Source: Zhenhengia stercoravium (GTDB lineage Bacteria > Bacillota > Clostridia > Lachnospirales > Cellulosilyticaceae). From it: a stretch of 24,791 nt of DNA. How positions within the stretch are numbered: position 1 is the first letter of the stretch; each line of letters begins with the position of its first letter. This document shows positions 14,095 to 21,464 of this stretch, piece after piece. The stretch lies in the NCBI GenBank assembly GCA_018883975.1, contig JAHLFD010000043.1, forward strand, positions 1-24,791. Reading direction: 5' to 3'. The notes under the pieces are model-generated. The model was not told where the DNA came from. It did not search any database and saw only the letters and a program-made list of their open reading frames with translations. The position numbers were made by a program, and so were the translations under genes.

Positions 14095-14781
14095 TTACGA
14101 GTGTAATAAGCCATACTTGATTTGTACACGTCCTAAAATTTGAAACCAACTTTTAGAAAAGAGTACGAGGAAAACGACATTTCCAATGGCATGAGATAAA
14201 TCAAAATAAAGAGAAGTAGCCATAGAGGTTAGGAAAAGAGAAATTGTAATTCGGTCAAAGAAGGCAAAAACAGACCAGATATTCATAATCCATCCAAATA
14301 AGAAACCCCATACAAAGCCAAAAAGGCATAAGGTAAAAGAGGCTCTTTCATAAAGCTTATGGCTAAAAAGTCCACTACTTAGGCCCATCATACTCCAAGC
14401 AAACATCTGCCAGAGAGTCCAAGGGCCTTGACCTAAAATAAGGTTAGAGGCAAGGGCACTTAGTGCACCAACAAGAAAACCTGTTTCACCACCAAATATA
14501 ACACCTGTCAAAATAATAATAAAAGAAGTGGGTTGTACACTAGGAAGCGCTGAAAAAGGTACACGTGCTATGGCACCTAAAGCAGATAGAACGGCAATAA
14601 GGATCACTTCTTCAGCGCTTAGAGCTCGCCTTTCAAAATGCCAGATGATAGGGAGCATGCTCACCATAATCATAAAGGTACTTAGTATAAAAAAGTATTG
14701 ATTATATTTTAAGGATAATAGAAGTAGTAAGGCATCCAAAAAGAAAGTTCCTATAAAGATAAGAGGTTTAGGTACGGACAA
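14095..14781 (-). CDS. ECF transporter substrate-binding S component
   Basis: A 228-residue membrane protein with about six hydrophobic helices, of the ECF S-component type. The stretch AVLSALGAIARVPFSALPSVQPTSF, then GGETGFLVGALSALASNLILGQGPWTLWQMFAW (about 100-132), is characteristic of S components that travel with DUF4430 proteins. The partner protein suggests cobalamin or a related corrinoid or precursor as substrate, but no cobalamin riboswitch is present and the substrate is unproven. It starts with TTG at 14781, preceded by a very strong AGGAGGTG site, and overlaps the ATPase gene by 14 bp, so translation is coupled. Confidence 0.85.
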   Translation of the reverse strand: MSVPKPLIFIGTFFLDALLLLLSLKYNQYFFILSTFMIMVSMLPIIWHFERRALSAEEVILIAVLSALGAIARVPFSALPSVQPTSFIIILTGVIFGGETGFLVGALSALASNLILGQGPWTLWQMFAWSMMGLSSGLFSHKLYERASFTLCLFGFVWGFLFGWIMNIWSVFAFFDRITISLFLTSMATSLYFDLSHAIGNVVFLVLFSKSWFQILGRVQIKYGLLHS

Positions 14782-16396
14782 GATTGCTCACCTCCTCTAA
14801 AGTAATGGCATGGGGGAGTCTAGCCTTTACAGTGCGATGAATAGAAGTTGTATAAAATACATTATTGCTAAAAAATGCAGTAGTAGGCTGAAGGGATAGG
14901 AGCTTACCACTAAACATGAGGGTAGTAAGTGTGGCATAACGTGCTACAAACTCCATATCATGACTGACCATAATAATAGTTTTACCTCGCTGCAATAAGG
15001 CATTTAAGTACTGAGCAAGTTGCTTTTTAAAGTAAGGATCAAGTCCTTTAGTTGGTTCATCTAGAAGCAGAAGGTCTGGGCTTGTTAAAAGAACAGTAGC
15101 AAGGGCTACTTTCTGCATTTCACCACCACTTAAATCATAAGGGTGGTGATCTAATAAAGGTTGTAAGGAGAGGAAAGAGATAAGCTCACTGAGTTCTTTT
15201 TCTGCATTCTGTGAAAGTTTTTGAGGCAAAGCATTTTGAAGTTGAGAGAGCACAGTAGGTTCATGGAAAAGTGCCATAGGATTTTGAGGAAGATAACCTA
15301 TGGAAGCTTTTGTCTTAATCTTTCCTTTAAGGGTAGGTAAAATGCCGGCTAACACTTTCAAAAAAGTAGATTTACCAGAACCATTGCCACCTAAAATAGC
15401 AAGAAAAGCGCCCATAGGTACGTCTAAACTAACACGTTCTAAAACAAGAGGCGAATCTTTCGTATATTGAAAATAAATATCCTGGCAGCTAAGAAGTATT
15501 GGCACTTCTGAAGGTGAGCTGCTTGCTAATTCTAGCTGTAAAGGATGGAAATATTCTTCGGGCAATTTATCAAACCATACTTTAGCTTCTTTAGGTGTAA
15601 GGGGAAGCTGGGAGGCTAAGGCTTCATGCTCAATTTGCATATAGAGCCTACTTACAGAAGGAAGATATCCCATAAGAGAGGCTACGCCATTTTTATAAAG
15701 TGTATAGATAGCCTCACGTATTCTACCTGTATAAGTAAGCATACCTTTTTCTAGGACATAGACCATATCTACAAGAGGAAATACTTCTTCTAGATGATGC
15801 TCAGTCATAATAATAGTAATGGAGAATTCTTCATTTAAGCGACCTAGTATATTGAGAAAGTTCTGGGTGGCTATAGGGTCAAGCTGTGAGGTAGGTTCGT
15901 CTAATAAGAGGACATCTGGATAAAGTGTCATTACACTAGCTAGATTCAGAAGCTGCTTTTGTCCGCCAGATAATTCAGAAGTAGCTTTGTAAAGCCAATG
16001 ATTAATGCCAAGAAAAGTACTAATTTCACCAATGCGTCTTTGCATTTCTTTAGGATCAAAACCTAGATTTTCCATCCCAAAAGCCAGTTCTTCATATACA
16101 GTAGACATGACAATTTGTTGGTCCGGATTTTGAAACACCATACCAATACGGCTAGCGGACTGGTCATCAGGAATATGCTCAAGAAGCTGACCTTCAAAAA
16201 CTAATCTACCTGTACGCTCTCCTACAGGCCATACTTCTTTCTTCAGTTGACGAAGCAGTGTGCTTTTGCCAGAGCCAGAGGGACCAAAGAGTAGAACGAA
16301 GTCCCCTTTATGAATAGAAAGATTGATATCTTGTAAGGTAGGTATAGGATGAAGGGGGTAGGTAAAGGTTAAGTGATTGATTTCATAAAGTGCCAT
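14768..16396 (-). CDS. ECF transporter fused double ATPase (A-A' in one chain)
   Basis: A 542-residue protein carrying both ECF ATPase domains, as in dedicated ECF systems such as YkoD. Domain 1 (about 1-230) has Walker A GPSGSGKST (38-46), Q-loop FQNPDQQIV, signature LSGGQKQ (142-148) and Walker B LLLDEPTS. Domain 2 (about 300-520) has Walker A GGNGSGKST (336-344), YLPQNP, signature LSGGEMQ (about 422-428) and Walker B LLLLDEPTKGLDP. Both sites look catalytically intact. The start is set at 16396: the protein begins MALYEINHLTFTYP, a normal ABC N-terminus, and is preceded by GAGGGA at 9 nt. A longer in-frame start at 16468 would add 24 residues read inside the T-component gene and is not favoured. 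The gene overlaps ecfT by 28 bp and the S gene by 14 bp. Confidence 0.93.
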   Translation of the reverse strand: MALYEINHLTFTYPLHPIPTLQDINLSIHKGDFVLLFGPSGSGKSTLLRQLKKEVWPVGERTGRLVFEGQLLEHIPDDQSASRIGMVFQNPDQQIVMSTVYEELAFGMENLGFDPKEMQRRIGEISTFLGINHWLYKATSELSGGQKQLLNLASVMTLYPDVLLLDEPTSQLDPIATQNFLNILGRLNEEFSITIIMTEHHLEEVFPLVDMVYVLEKGMLTYTGRIREAIYTLYKNGVASLMGYLPSVSRLYMQIEHEALASQLPLTPKEAKVWFDKLPEEYFHPLQLELASSSPSEVPILLSCQDIYFQYTKDSPLVLERVSLDVPMGAFLAILGGNGSGKSTFLKVLAGILPTLKGKIKTKASIGYLPQNPMALFHEPTVLSQLQNALPQKLSQNAEKELSELISFLSLQPLLDHHPYDLSGGEMQKVALATVLLTSPDLLLLDEPTKGLDPYFKKQLAQYLNALLQRGKTIIMVSHDMEFVARYATLTTLMFSGKLLSLQPTTAFFSNNVFYTTSIHRTVKARLPHAITLEEVSNLVRT

Positions 16397-17232
16397 CTTA
16401 AGTATTCCCTCATTTCTATCAGTAATGGTAAGGCTGTAAAAAGCAGGATACATAGAAAGTAACCCCACTGCATTAAAGAGTTAGGAAAAGTATTCATGTG
16501 TTCTAGAAACAGGCCTATGCTTATGATAATAAGTAGAACAACACCAATGCCTATAAGTACATAGTCTCTATGGTCGAAGTTATAGAGAGTAGCAGAGGTC
16601 CTCTTATGTGTGCCATAACCTCTTGCACGCATAGACGAGGCATTTTCTAGGGATTCTTCAAGTGTCCAGCTTACAAGTGTATTAAGAGAAGTCATAGATT
16701 CTGTTATATGCTGCTTGTAGGAATGTTTAGACATATCTTTAACGAAAGTTTTGCGTACATCTATGATTTCGTGCATTCTTCGGGTAAAGAGGGGGATAAA
16801 TCCCATAATAATCGTTAGGATAAAAGATATTTTGGGGATTATATTGCCAAATAAATAAAGAAATCTCTGAGGCGATAGAATCAGGTTATAACCTAAAAAT
16901 AAAAAGAGGATATTGAGTAAGGAAAGTGCGAAAGTTACTCCGTACATGACTCCTTCTAAGGTTACGCTACGATTTTTAAGGTAGAACAAAACTGTAGTGC
17001 CATGTGTTGAGAAAATAGGATTTAGAATAAGGATAAAAAGAGCCATAAGGAGATAAAATTTAAGCTGTTTACGAAGGCTTCTTAAGTGGTCTAGAAAATA
17101 AAGAAGCCCAGTGGTAATAAGAAGGATCGTCAATAAATAGATAGGATTTTTAATAAGCATAACTAAAATAATCATGATGAGAAAATAGCTAAAAGCAAGA
17201 AGCGGATGTACACTTATAAAACCACTTTTCAT
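16369..17232 (-). CDS. ECF transporter transmembrane T component (EcfT-like)
   Basis: A 287-residue membrane protein that couples the ATPase to the S component. There are about five to six hydrophobic segments (for example 12-30, 31-48, 58-75, 98-118, 135-152 and 228-245). The long cytosolic helical part ends in the coupling motif SMRARGYG (about 200-207) that docks on the ATPases. It is the first gene of the four-gene unit ecfT - fused ATPase - S - DUF4430. AGGAAAGGTAGG lies upstream of ATG 17232, and the operator-like promoter region is upstream of that. Confidence 0.92.
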   Translation of the reverse strand: MKSGFISVHPLLAFSYFLIMIILVMLIKNPIYLLTILLITTGLLYFLDHLRSLRKQLKFYLLMALFILILNPIFSTHGTTVLFYLKNRSVTLEGVMYGVTFALSLLNILFLFLGYNLILSPQRFLYLFGNIIPKISFILTIIMGFIPLFTRRMHEIIDVRKTFVKDMSKHSYKQHITESMTSLNTLVSWTLEESLENASSMRARGYGTHKRTSATLYNFDHRDYVLIGIGVVLLIIISIGLFLEHMNTFPNSLMQWGYFLCILLFTALPLLIEMREYLRWHFMKSIT

Positions 17233-17280
17233 TGTTATTTCCTACCTTTCCTTTAAGTTAACAGGATTAGTATGAGGAAG

Positions 17281-17320
17281 AGGTGACAAAATTATACTTT
17301 TGTGACCTAATCACAGAAAA
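17281..17320. promoter_or_regulatory. Overlapping inverted repeats in the divergent ecfT / CoA-disulfide reductase intergenic region
   Basis: An 11-bp inverted repeat with one mismatch, AGGTGACAAAA (17281-17291) and TTTTGTGACCT (17298-17308), flanks a 6-base centre. Read on the minus strand, TATAAT (17291-17296) lies in its middle, a likely -10 of the ecfT operon; the -35 is weak (TTTCTG at 17314-17319). A second dyad, TGTGA-N5-TCACA (17301-17315), overlaps it. It resembles a CRP/FNR-family or Rex-like site, but the 5-base spacer is one short of the CRP form. The site may control one or both divergent units. The rest of 17233-17413 shows only AT-rich sequence with no cobalamin riboswitch. Confidence 0.55.
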
Positions 17321-17413
17321 TTACATTAGAAACTTTTATACTTATTTATAAAGATATCTAACAATGAATAACCATGTATTTTAAATAGGAATAAGAGATA
17401 GAGGAGTGAAATT

Positions 17414-19879
17414 ATGTCTAAGAAGATAGTCATTATTGGTGGTGTAGCAGGTGGAGCAAGTACAGCAGCTAGGCTAAGACGTATGGATGAGTCATTAGAA
17501 ATTATCATGTTTGAAAAAGGAGAATATATATCTTTTGCTAACTGTGGTCTTCCTTATTATATAGGTGAGACGATCAAAGAACGTAGCCAGCTTATCCTTC
17601 AAAGTGTAGAGGGAATGAGTAGGAAGTTTAATCTTGATATTAGAAATCTTACAGAAGTGATAGCTATTAACAGAGAAGAAAAGACTGTTACAGCGACAGA
17701 TTTACGTACAGGGAAAGTATATAAGGAAAGTTATGACGAATTAGTTTTATCTCCGGGGGCAACGCCTATTAAGCCTGGAATAGAAGGAATAGATGAGTGT
17801 AGTAATATCTTTACGTTAAGGAATATACCAGATACAGATAACATTAAACATTATATTGATGAAATGAAGCCTCAAACTGCTGTTGTAATAGGCGGCGGAT
17901 TTATTGGACTTGAGATGGCAGAAAATCTACATGCATTAGGTATAGAGGTTACCTTAATAGAAGCAGGGAATCAAGTTATGGCACCACTTGACATAGAAAT
18001 GGCAAGCATAGTGCACTCACATCTTATTGAAAAAGGCATAAGATTAATTCTAGAAGACGGTGTTAAAGCTTTTGAGAATAAAGGCAAAAAGGTTGTTCTG
18101 CAAAGTGGAAAACGTATAGAAACAGATTTTATCTTACTTTCTATAGGGGTAAAACCCGAGTCACGTTTAGCTAAAGAGGCAGGACTTGAAGTAAGTGAAA
18201 GAGGTTCTATCCTAGTAAATGATTACTTACAAACCTCTGATGAGTATATTTATGCTTTAGGAGATGCTATAGCTGTAAAAGATTTTGTAAGTGAAGAAAA
18301 GACTATGATTCCTCTTGCTTGGCCGGCGAATAGACAAGGCCGTCTTGTAGCTAATAACATTTGTGGACGTAAAGAAAAATATAAAGGAACCCTAGGTTCT
18401 AGTGTCGCTAAAGTTTTTGACTATACAGTAGCAACAACAGGAAATAACGAAAAAACATTAAAAAGGCTAGGTAGAAGCTATAAGACTATTCATATTCATC
18501 CAAGTGCACATGCTGGGTATTACCCAGGAGCATTCCCTATTGCTTACAAATTATTATTTGATCCACAAACAGGTAAGATATTAGGGGCACAAGGTGTAGG
18601 GATAGAAGGCGTAGAAAAACGTATTGATATTTTAGCAACAGCTCTAAAAGGTGAGTTAACCATCTATGACCTTCAAGATGTTGAGGTATGTTATGCGCCG
18701 CCGTATAATTCAGCTAAAGATCCAGTTAACATGCTTGGATATTACGCAGCAAATATTATAGATGGCTTAGTAGAAGTGGCTCAGTGGTATGAAGTAGATG
18801 GGGTAGTAGGTGAAGAAAATGTAATACTCGATGTAAGAGAAGAATTTGAGCTTGCTACTGGGAAAATAGATGGTGCACTAAATATTCCTCTAGGTCAACT
18901 TAGAGATAGGCTAGGTGCTTTATCTAAAGATAAAACTTATTATGTGATGTGTCAGGTGGGACAAAGGGGATATGTAGCCAGTCGATTACTAAAAGAGAAG
19001 GGTTATAAATGTAAGAATATTGATGGAGGTCTTAAGACTTATAGCTATGTAAAACGTGCCAAGTCAGATATAGCGCAACAAGAAGCCAAGCTGCGTATGC
19101 AACAGAATATGGAGCAGGTAGAAAGAGGAGAAAATAGGAGTGAGTACGAATTAGATACATGTGGTTTGCAGTGCCCAGGACCAATTAGTAAGGTTTATGA
19201 GCAGTTAGAGAAAATGAAAGTAGGAGAAGTTTTAAAAGTAAATGCCAGTGATCCAGGTTTTGCAAAAGACATTGAGGCATGGTGTGAAACGACACATAAT
19301 GCCCTATTAGGGGTGAATTTTGATAAAAAGCGTAAAGCATTTACAGCTACTATTAAAAAGGGTGCAGAGCAAGGTGAAGAGAAACAAAAAGCATCTATGG
19401 CAGTTCAAAAAAATGGAGCAACTTTAGTGGTGTTTAGTGGAGATTTAGATAAGGCTATTGCAGCTTTTATCATTGCAACAGGCGCAGCTGCAACAGGGAA
19501 AGAAGTCACCTTATTCTTTACTTTCTGGGGGCTTAATATCTTAAAGAAAAAAGATAAACCTAAGGTAGAAAAAGATTTTATGGAGACTATGTTTGATAAA
19601 ATGCTTCCATCTCATACAGGGCAGTTAGGATTATCCCATATGAATATGGGAGGGATGGGCCCTAAGATGATTAAACAAATTATGCAAAAACATGGTGTAG
19701 ATGACCTAGATACAATGATTGAAAATGCATGCCGTATGGGTGTCAAATTGGTAGCATGTGCCATGAGCATGGAGCTTATGGGAATTAAAAAAGAAGAGTT
19801 CATCGATGGTGTAGAAATAGGAGGGGTAGCCACTTATTTAGGCGCTGCGGACAATTCAGAATTAAACTTGTTTATTTAA
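17414..19879 (+). CDS. CoA-disulfide reductase - rhodanese - TusA - DsrE2 fusion protein
   Basis: An 821-residue cytosolic flavoprotein with four modules. Residues 1-445 are a pyridine nucleotide-disulfide oxidoreductase of the CoADR/NADH-persulfide reductase type: FAD-binding GGVAGGASTAARLRR, single redox cysteine C44 in SFANCGLPYYIG, NAD-binding VIGGGFIGLEMAE, and ALGDA. Residues about 460-545 are a rhodanese domain with C513 in CQVGQRG. Residues about 577-650 are a TusA domain with C583 and persulfide-carrying C587 in CGLQCPGP. Residues about 665-821 are a DsrE2-like domain with C782. Known CoADR-rhodanese proteins reduce CoA disulfide or persulfides with NADH; the extra TusA and DsrE2 domains are sulfur-transfer proteins. 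The protein probably handles persulfide or polysulfide sulfur, with sulfane sulfur passed between domains. GAGGAG precedes ATG 17414. Confidence 0.93.
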   Translation: MSKKIVIIGGVAGGASTAARLRRMDESLEIIMFEKGEYISFANCGLPYYIGETIKERSQLILQSVEGMSRKFNLDIRNLTEVIAINREEKTVTATDLRTGKVYKESYDELVLSPGATPIKPGIEGIDECSNIFTLRNIPDTDNIKHYIDEMKPQTAVVIGGGFIGLEMAENLHALGIEVTLIEAGNQVMAPLDIEMASIVHSHLIEKGIRLILEDGVKAFENKGKKVVLQSGKRIETDFILLSIGVKPESRLAKEAGLEVSERGSILVNDYLQTSDEYIYALGDAIAVKDFVSEEKTMIPLAWPANRQGRLVANNICGRKEKYKGTLGSSVAKVFDYTVATTGNNEKTLKRLGRSYKTIHIHPSAHAGYYPGAFPIAYKLLFDPQTGKILGAQGVGIEGVEKRIDILATALKGELTIYDLQDVEVCYAPPYNSAKDPVNMLGYYAANIIDGLVEVAQWYEVDGVVGEENVILDVREEFELATGKIDGALNIPLGQLRDRLGALSKDKTYYVMCQVGQRGYVASRLLKEKGYKCKNIDGGLKTYSYVKRAKSDIAQQEAKLRMQQNMEQVERGENRSEYELDTCGLQCPGPISKVYEQLEKMKVGEVLKVNASDPGFAKDIEAWCETTHNALLGVNFDKKRKAFTATIKKGAEQGEEKQKASMAVQKNGATLVVFSGDLDKAIAAFIIATGAAATGKEVTLFFTFWGLNILKKKDKPKVEKDFMETMFDKMLPSHTGQLGLSHMNMGGMGPKMIKQIMQKHGVDDLDTMIENACRMGVKLVACAMSMELMGIKKEEFIDGVEIGGVATYLGAADNSELNLFI

Positions 19880-19910
19880 AAGAATATTTTCCCTAGAGGA
19901 AGGGAGGCTC

Positions 19911-19950
19911 AAATAAGCAATTAAGATATCTTAATTGCTTATTTTCTTAT
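19911..19950. terminator. Bidirectional terminator built on a 34-bp perfect palindrome
   Basis: Positions 19911-19944 are self-complementary without interruption: AAATAAGCAATTAAGAT is followed at once by its reverse complement (centre between 19927 and 19928). T-rich sequence follows on the plus strand. It lies between the convergent CoADR fusion (+) and response regulator (-) genes. The minus-strand gene ends at 19947, so the hairpin abuts its stop codon. Confidence 0.8.
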
Positions 19951-21464
19951 TTTTGTTCTTCTAAATGGGCATGTTGTAGATAGTCCTTAGGAGAATAGCC
20001 ATACATTTTTTTAAAGCGTTTGCTGTAGTAGAATACATCTGAATAGCCTACCATTTCGGAAATCTCCCCTATTTTGTATTTATTTTGTTTTAAAAGAGTC
20101 TTAGAAGCCTCCATACGGACGGTGGTAATGTAGTGAAGTAGGGACTGATTATTAACCTTTTTAAAGAGAGTGCCTATGTAGGAGGTGTTAAGATTAAAAA
20201 TTTCAGCTAGCTTTGCTACAGATAAATCGGGATTAGCATAGTTTTCTTCAATGTAGGTGATGATTCGCTTACTAAAGACAATATCTGAAGGAGGTGTTTC
20301 TTTCTTCATACACTTAAGTCCATAAGATAGAATAGTTTGTTCAATACCGCTTATCTTATAGTCTTCATCTAACATAGCATTTACAAAATCTGAAAGAGAA
20401 TGATCTAATTGGATTAGATCCTGATAATAAATTTTATAAGTAAGAAGAATCTCTGTAATGACAGTATGCATATAGGAAATACTTTTCTGATTCATAACAT
20501 CATCTAAAAGGGTATGGAGGTATGTTTTAAAGCCTTCTTGATCTTTGGTATTAATATAAGTAATAAGGCTTTGGCGTATTTTAGAGGCATCAGGAAGAAG
20601 TACAGCTTGGGTATTCATAAGAGAATCTATAATACCTCTTGTATGATGTCCAAAATAACGTTGTTTTAACATTTTTAAAGCAAGTTTGTAAGGCTTTTTC
20701 CATTGCTCTTCTAGAGAGAAGAGATTGCTAAAGGTTAAGAAGAGCACAGCAGAGGTAGTATATAAAAAATCTCCTAGTAGATTTCTGACCTCATGCAAGG
20801 CACCTTCAGATGGGAGAAAGAGCTGGATGGTATAAATATAGTCTGTTTCCTTAAAGTACTCACAATCAATAGGAATATGACGTAAAATCTCCATAAGTCT
20901 ATTCATATAATGCTCCATGTTTTCATGAATAAATACACCTATAAAAAGTCCATATTTAGCTTCATATAGTTCAGGATATTTGTCATAGAGAAGCTTAAGA
21001 GGTAGCCTATCTGTTCGCGTATCATAAAGAGCACTACATTTCTCATAATGATAGTAACGTTGTATTTGCTGATGGGCTTTTTGCTCTTTTTCTATTTTAA
21101 GGCGGCATTCCTGTAAAGTTTGCTGAAGCAGCTCAGAAGATACAGGTTTTAGAAGATACTCTAGTACACCATATTTAATAGTAGACCGGGCATACTCAAA
21201 ATCATTGTAGCCAGATAAGATAATAATTTTAGTCATAGGGAAATGGTCATAGATGTATTTGGCAACCTCTATACCGGTCATATAAGGCATTTTAATGTCT
21301 AAAAGTATAAGGTCTACTTTGTGCTCAGCAATAAGACTTAAGACTTCTAGACCGTCTTGGGCCTCTCCTATAAAGTTAAAGTTTAATCCTTTCCAGTCGA
21401 TGATTTTAATAAGACGCTGTCTAATAAAATACTCATCATCTGCTATTACTACATTTAGTTTCAT
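19947..21464 (-). CDS. AraC-type response regulator (YesN family)
   Basis: A 505-residue cytosolic transcription regulator. Residues 1-120 are a receiver domain with acidic pair D9/D10, phospho-acceptor D56 (LLDIKMP), S84 (LSGY) and K106 (LLKPVS). A long helical and mixed linker (about 120-400) follows, as in YesN proteins. The C-terminal 100 residues hold two AraC helix-turn-helix motifs (LSVAKLAEIFNLNTSYIGTLFKKV and KIGEISEMVGYSDVFYYSKRFKKMYGYSP). The start is placed at 21464 (MKLNVVIADDE), with AAGGGAGGTAC upstream; the same frame stays open to 21530, but that part overlaps the kinase gene and lacks receiver similarity. It overlaps the end of the kinase gene by 29 bp, so the two form one operon. 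The probable target is the divergent fucosidase gene or linked sugar-uptake genes outside the window. Confidence 0.93.
   Translation of the reverse strand: MKLNVVIADDEYFIRQRLIKIIDWKGLNFNFIGEAQDGLEVLSLIAEHKVDLILLDIKMPYMTGIEVAKYIYDHFPMTKIIILSGYNDFEYARSTIKYGVLEYLLKPVSSELLQQTLQECRLKIEKEQKAHQQIQRYYHYEKCSALYDTRTDRLPLKLLYDKYPELYEAKYGLFIGVFIHENMEHYMNRLMEILRHIPIDCEYFKETDYIYTIQLFLPSEGALHEVRNLLGDFLYTTSAVLFLTFSNLFSLEEQWKKPYKLALKMLKQRYFGHHTRGIIDSLMNTQAVLLPDASKIRQSLITYINTKDQEGFKTYLHTLLDDVMNQKSISYMHTVITEILLTYKIYYQDLIQLDHSLSDFVNAMLDEDYKISGIEQTILSYGLKCMKKETPPSDIVFSKRIITYIEENYANPDLSVAKLAEIFNLNTSYIGTLFKKVNNQSLLHYITTVRMEASKTLLKQNKYKIGEISEMVGYSDVFYYSKRFKKMYGYSPKDYLQHAHLEEQK

Noticed and set aside
13840..14106. 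Plus-strand 88-residue frame opposite the DUF4430 gene
   Set aside because: Alanine run and composition mirror the antisense gene; it spans the palindromic control region and has no ribosome site.
16397..16468. 24-residue N-terminal extension of the ECF ATPase
   Set aside because: It lies inside the T-component gene, is unlike ABC N-termini, and a good ribosome site precedes ATG 16396.
17233..17413. Cobalamin or other riboswitch ahead of the ECF transporter operon
   Set aside because: No B12 box (GCCACTG-type) or multi-stem conserved core seen; only palindromic promoter-type elements.
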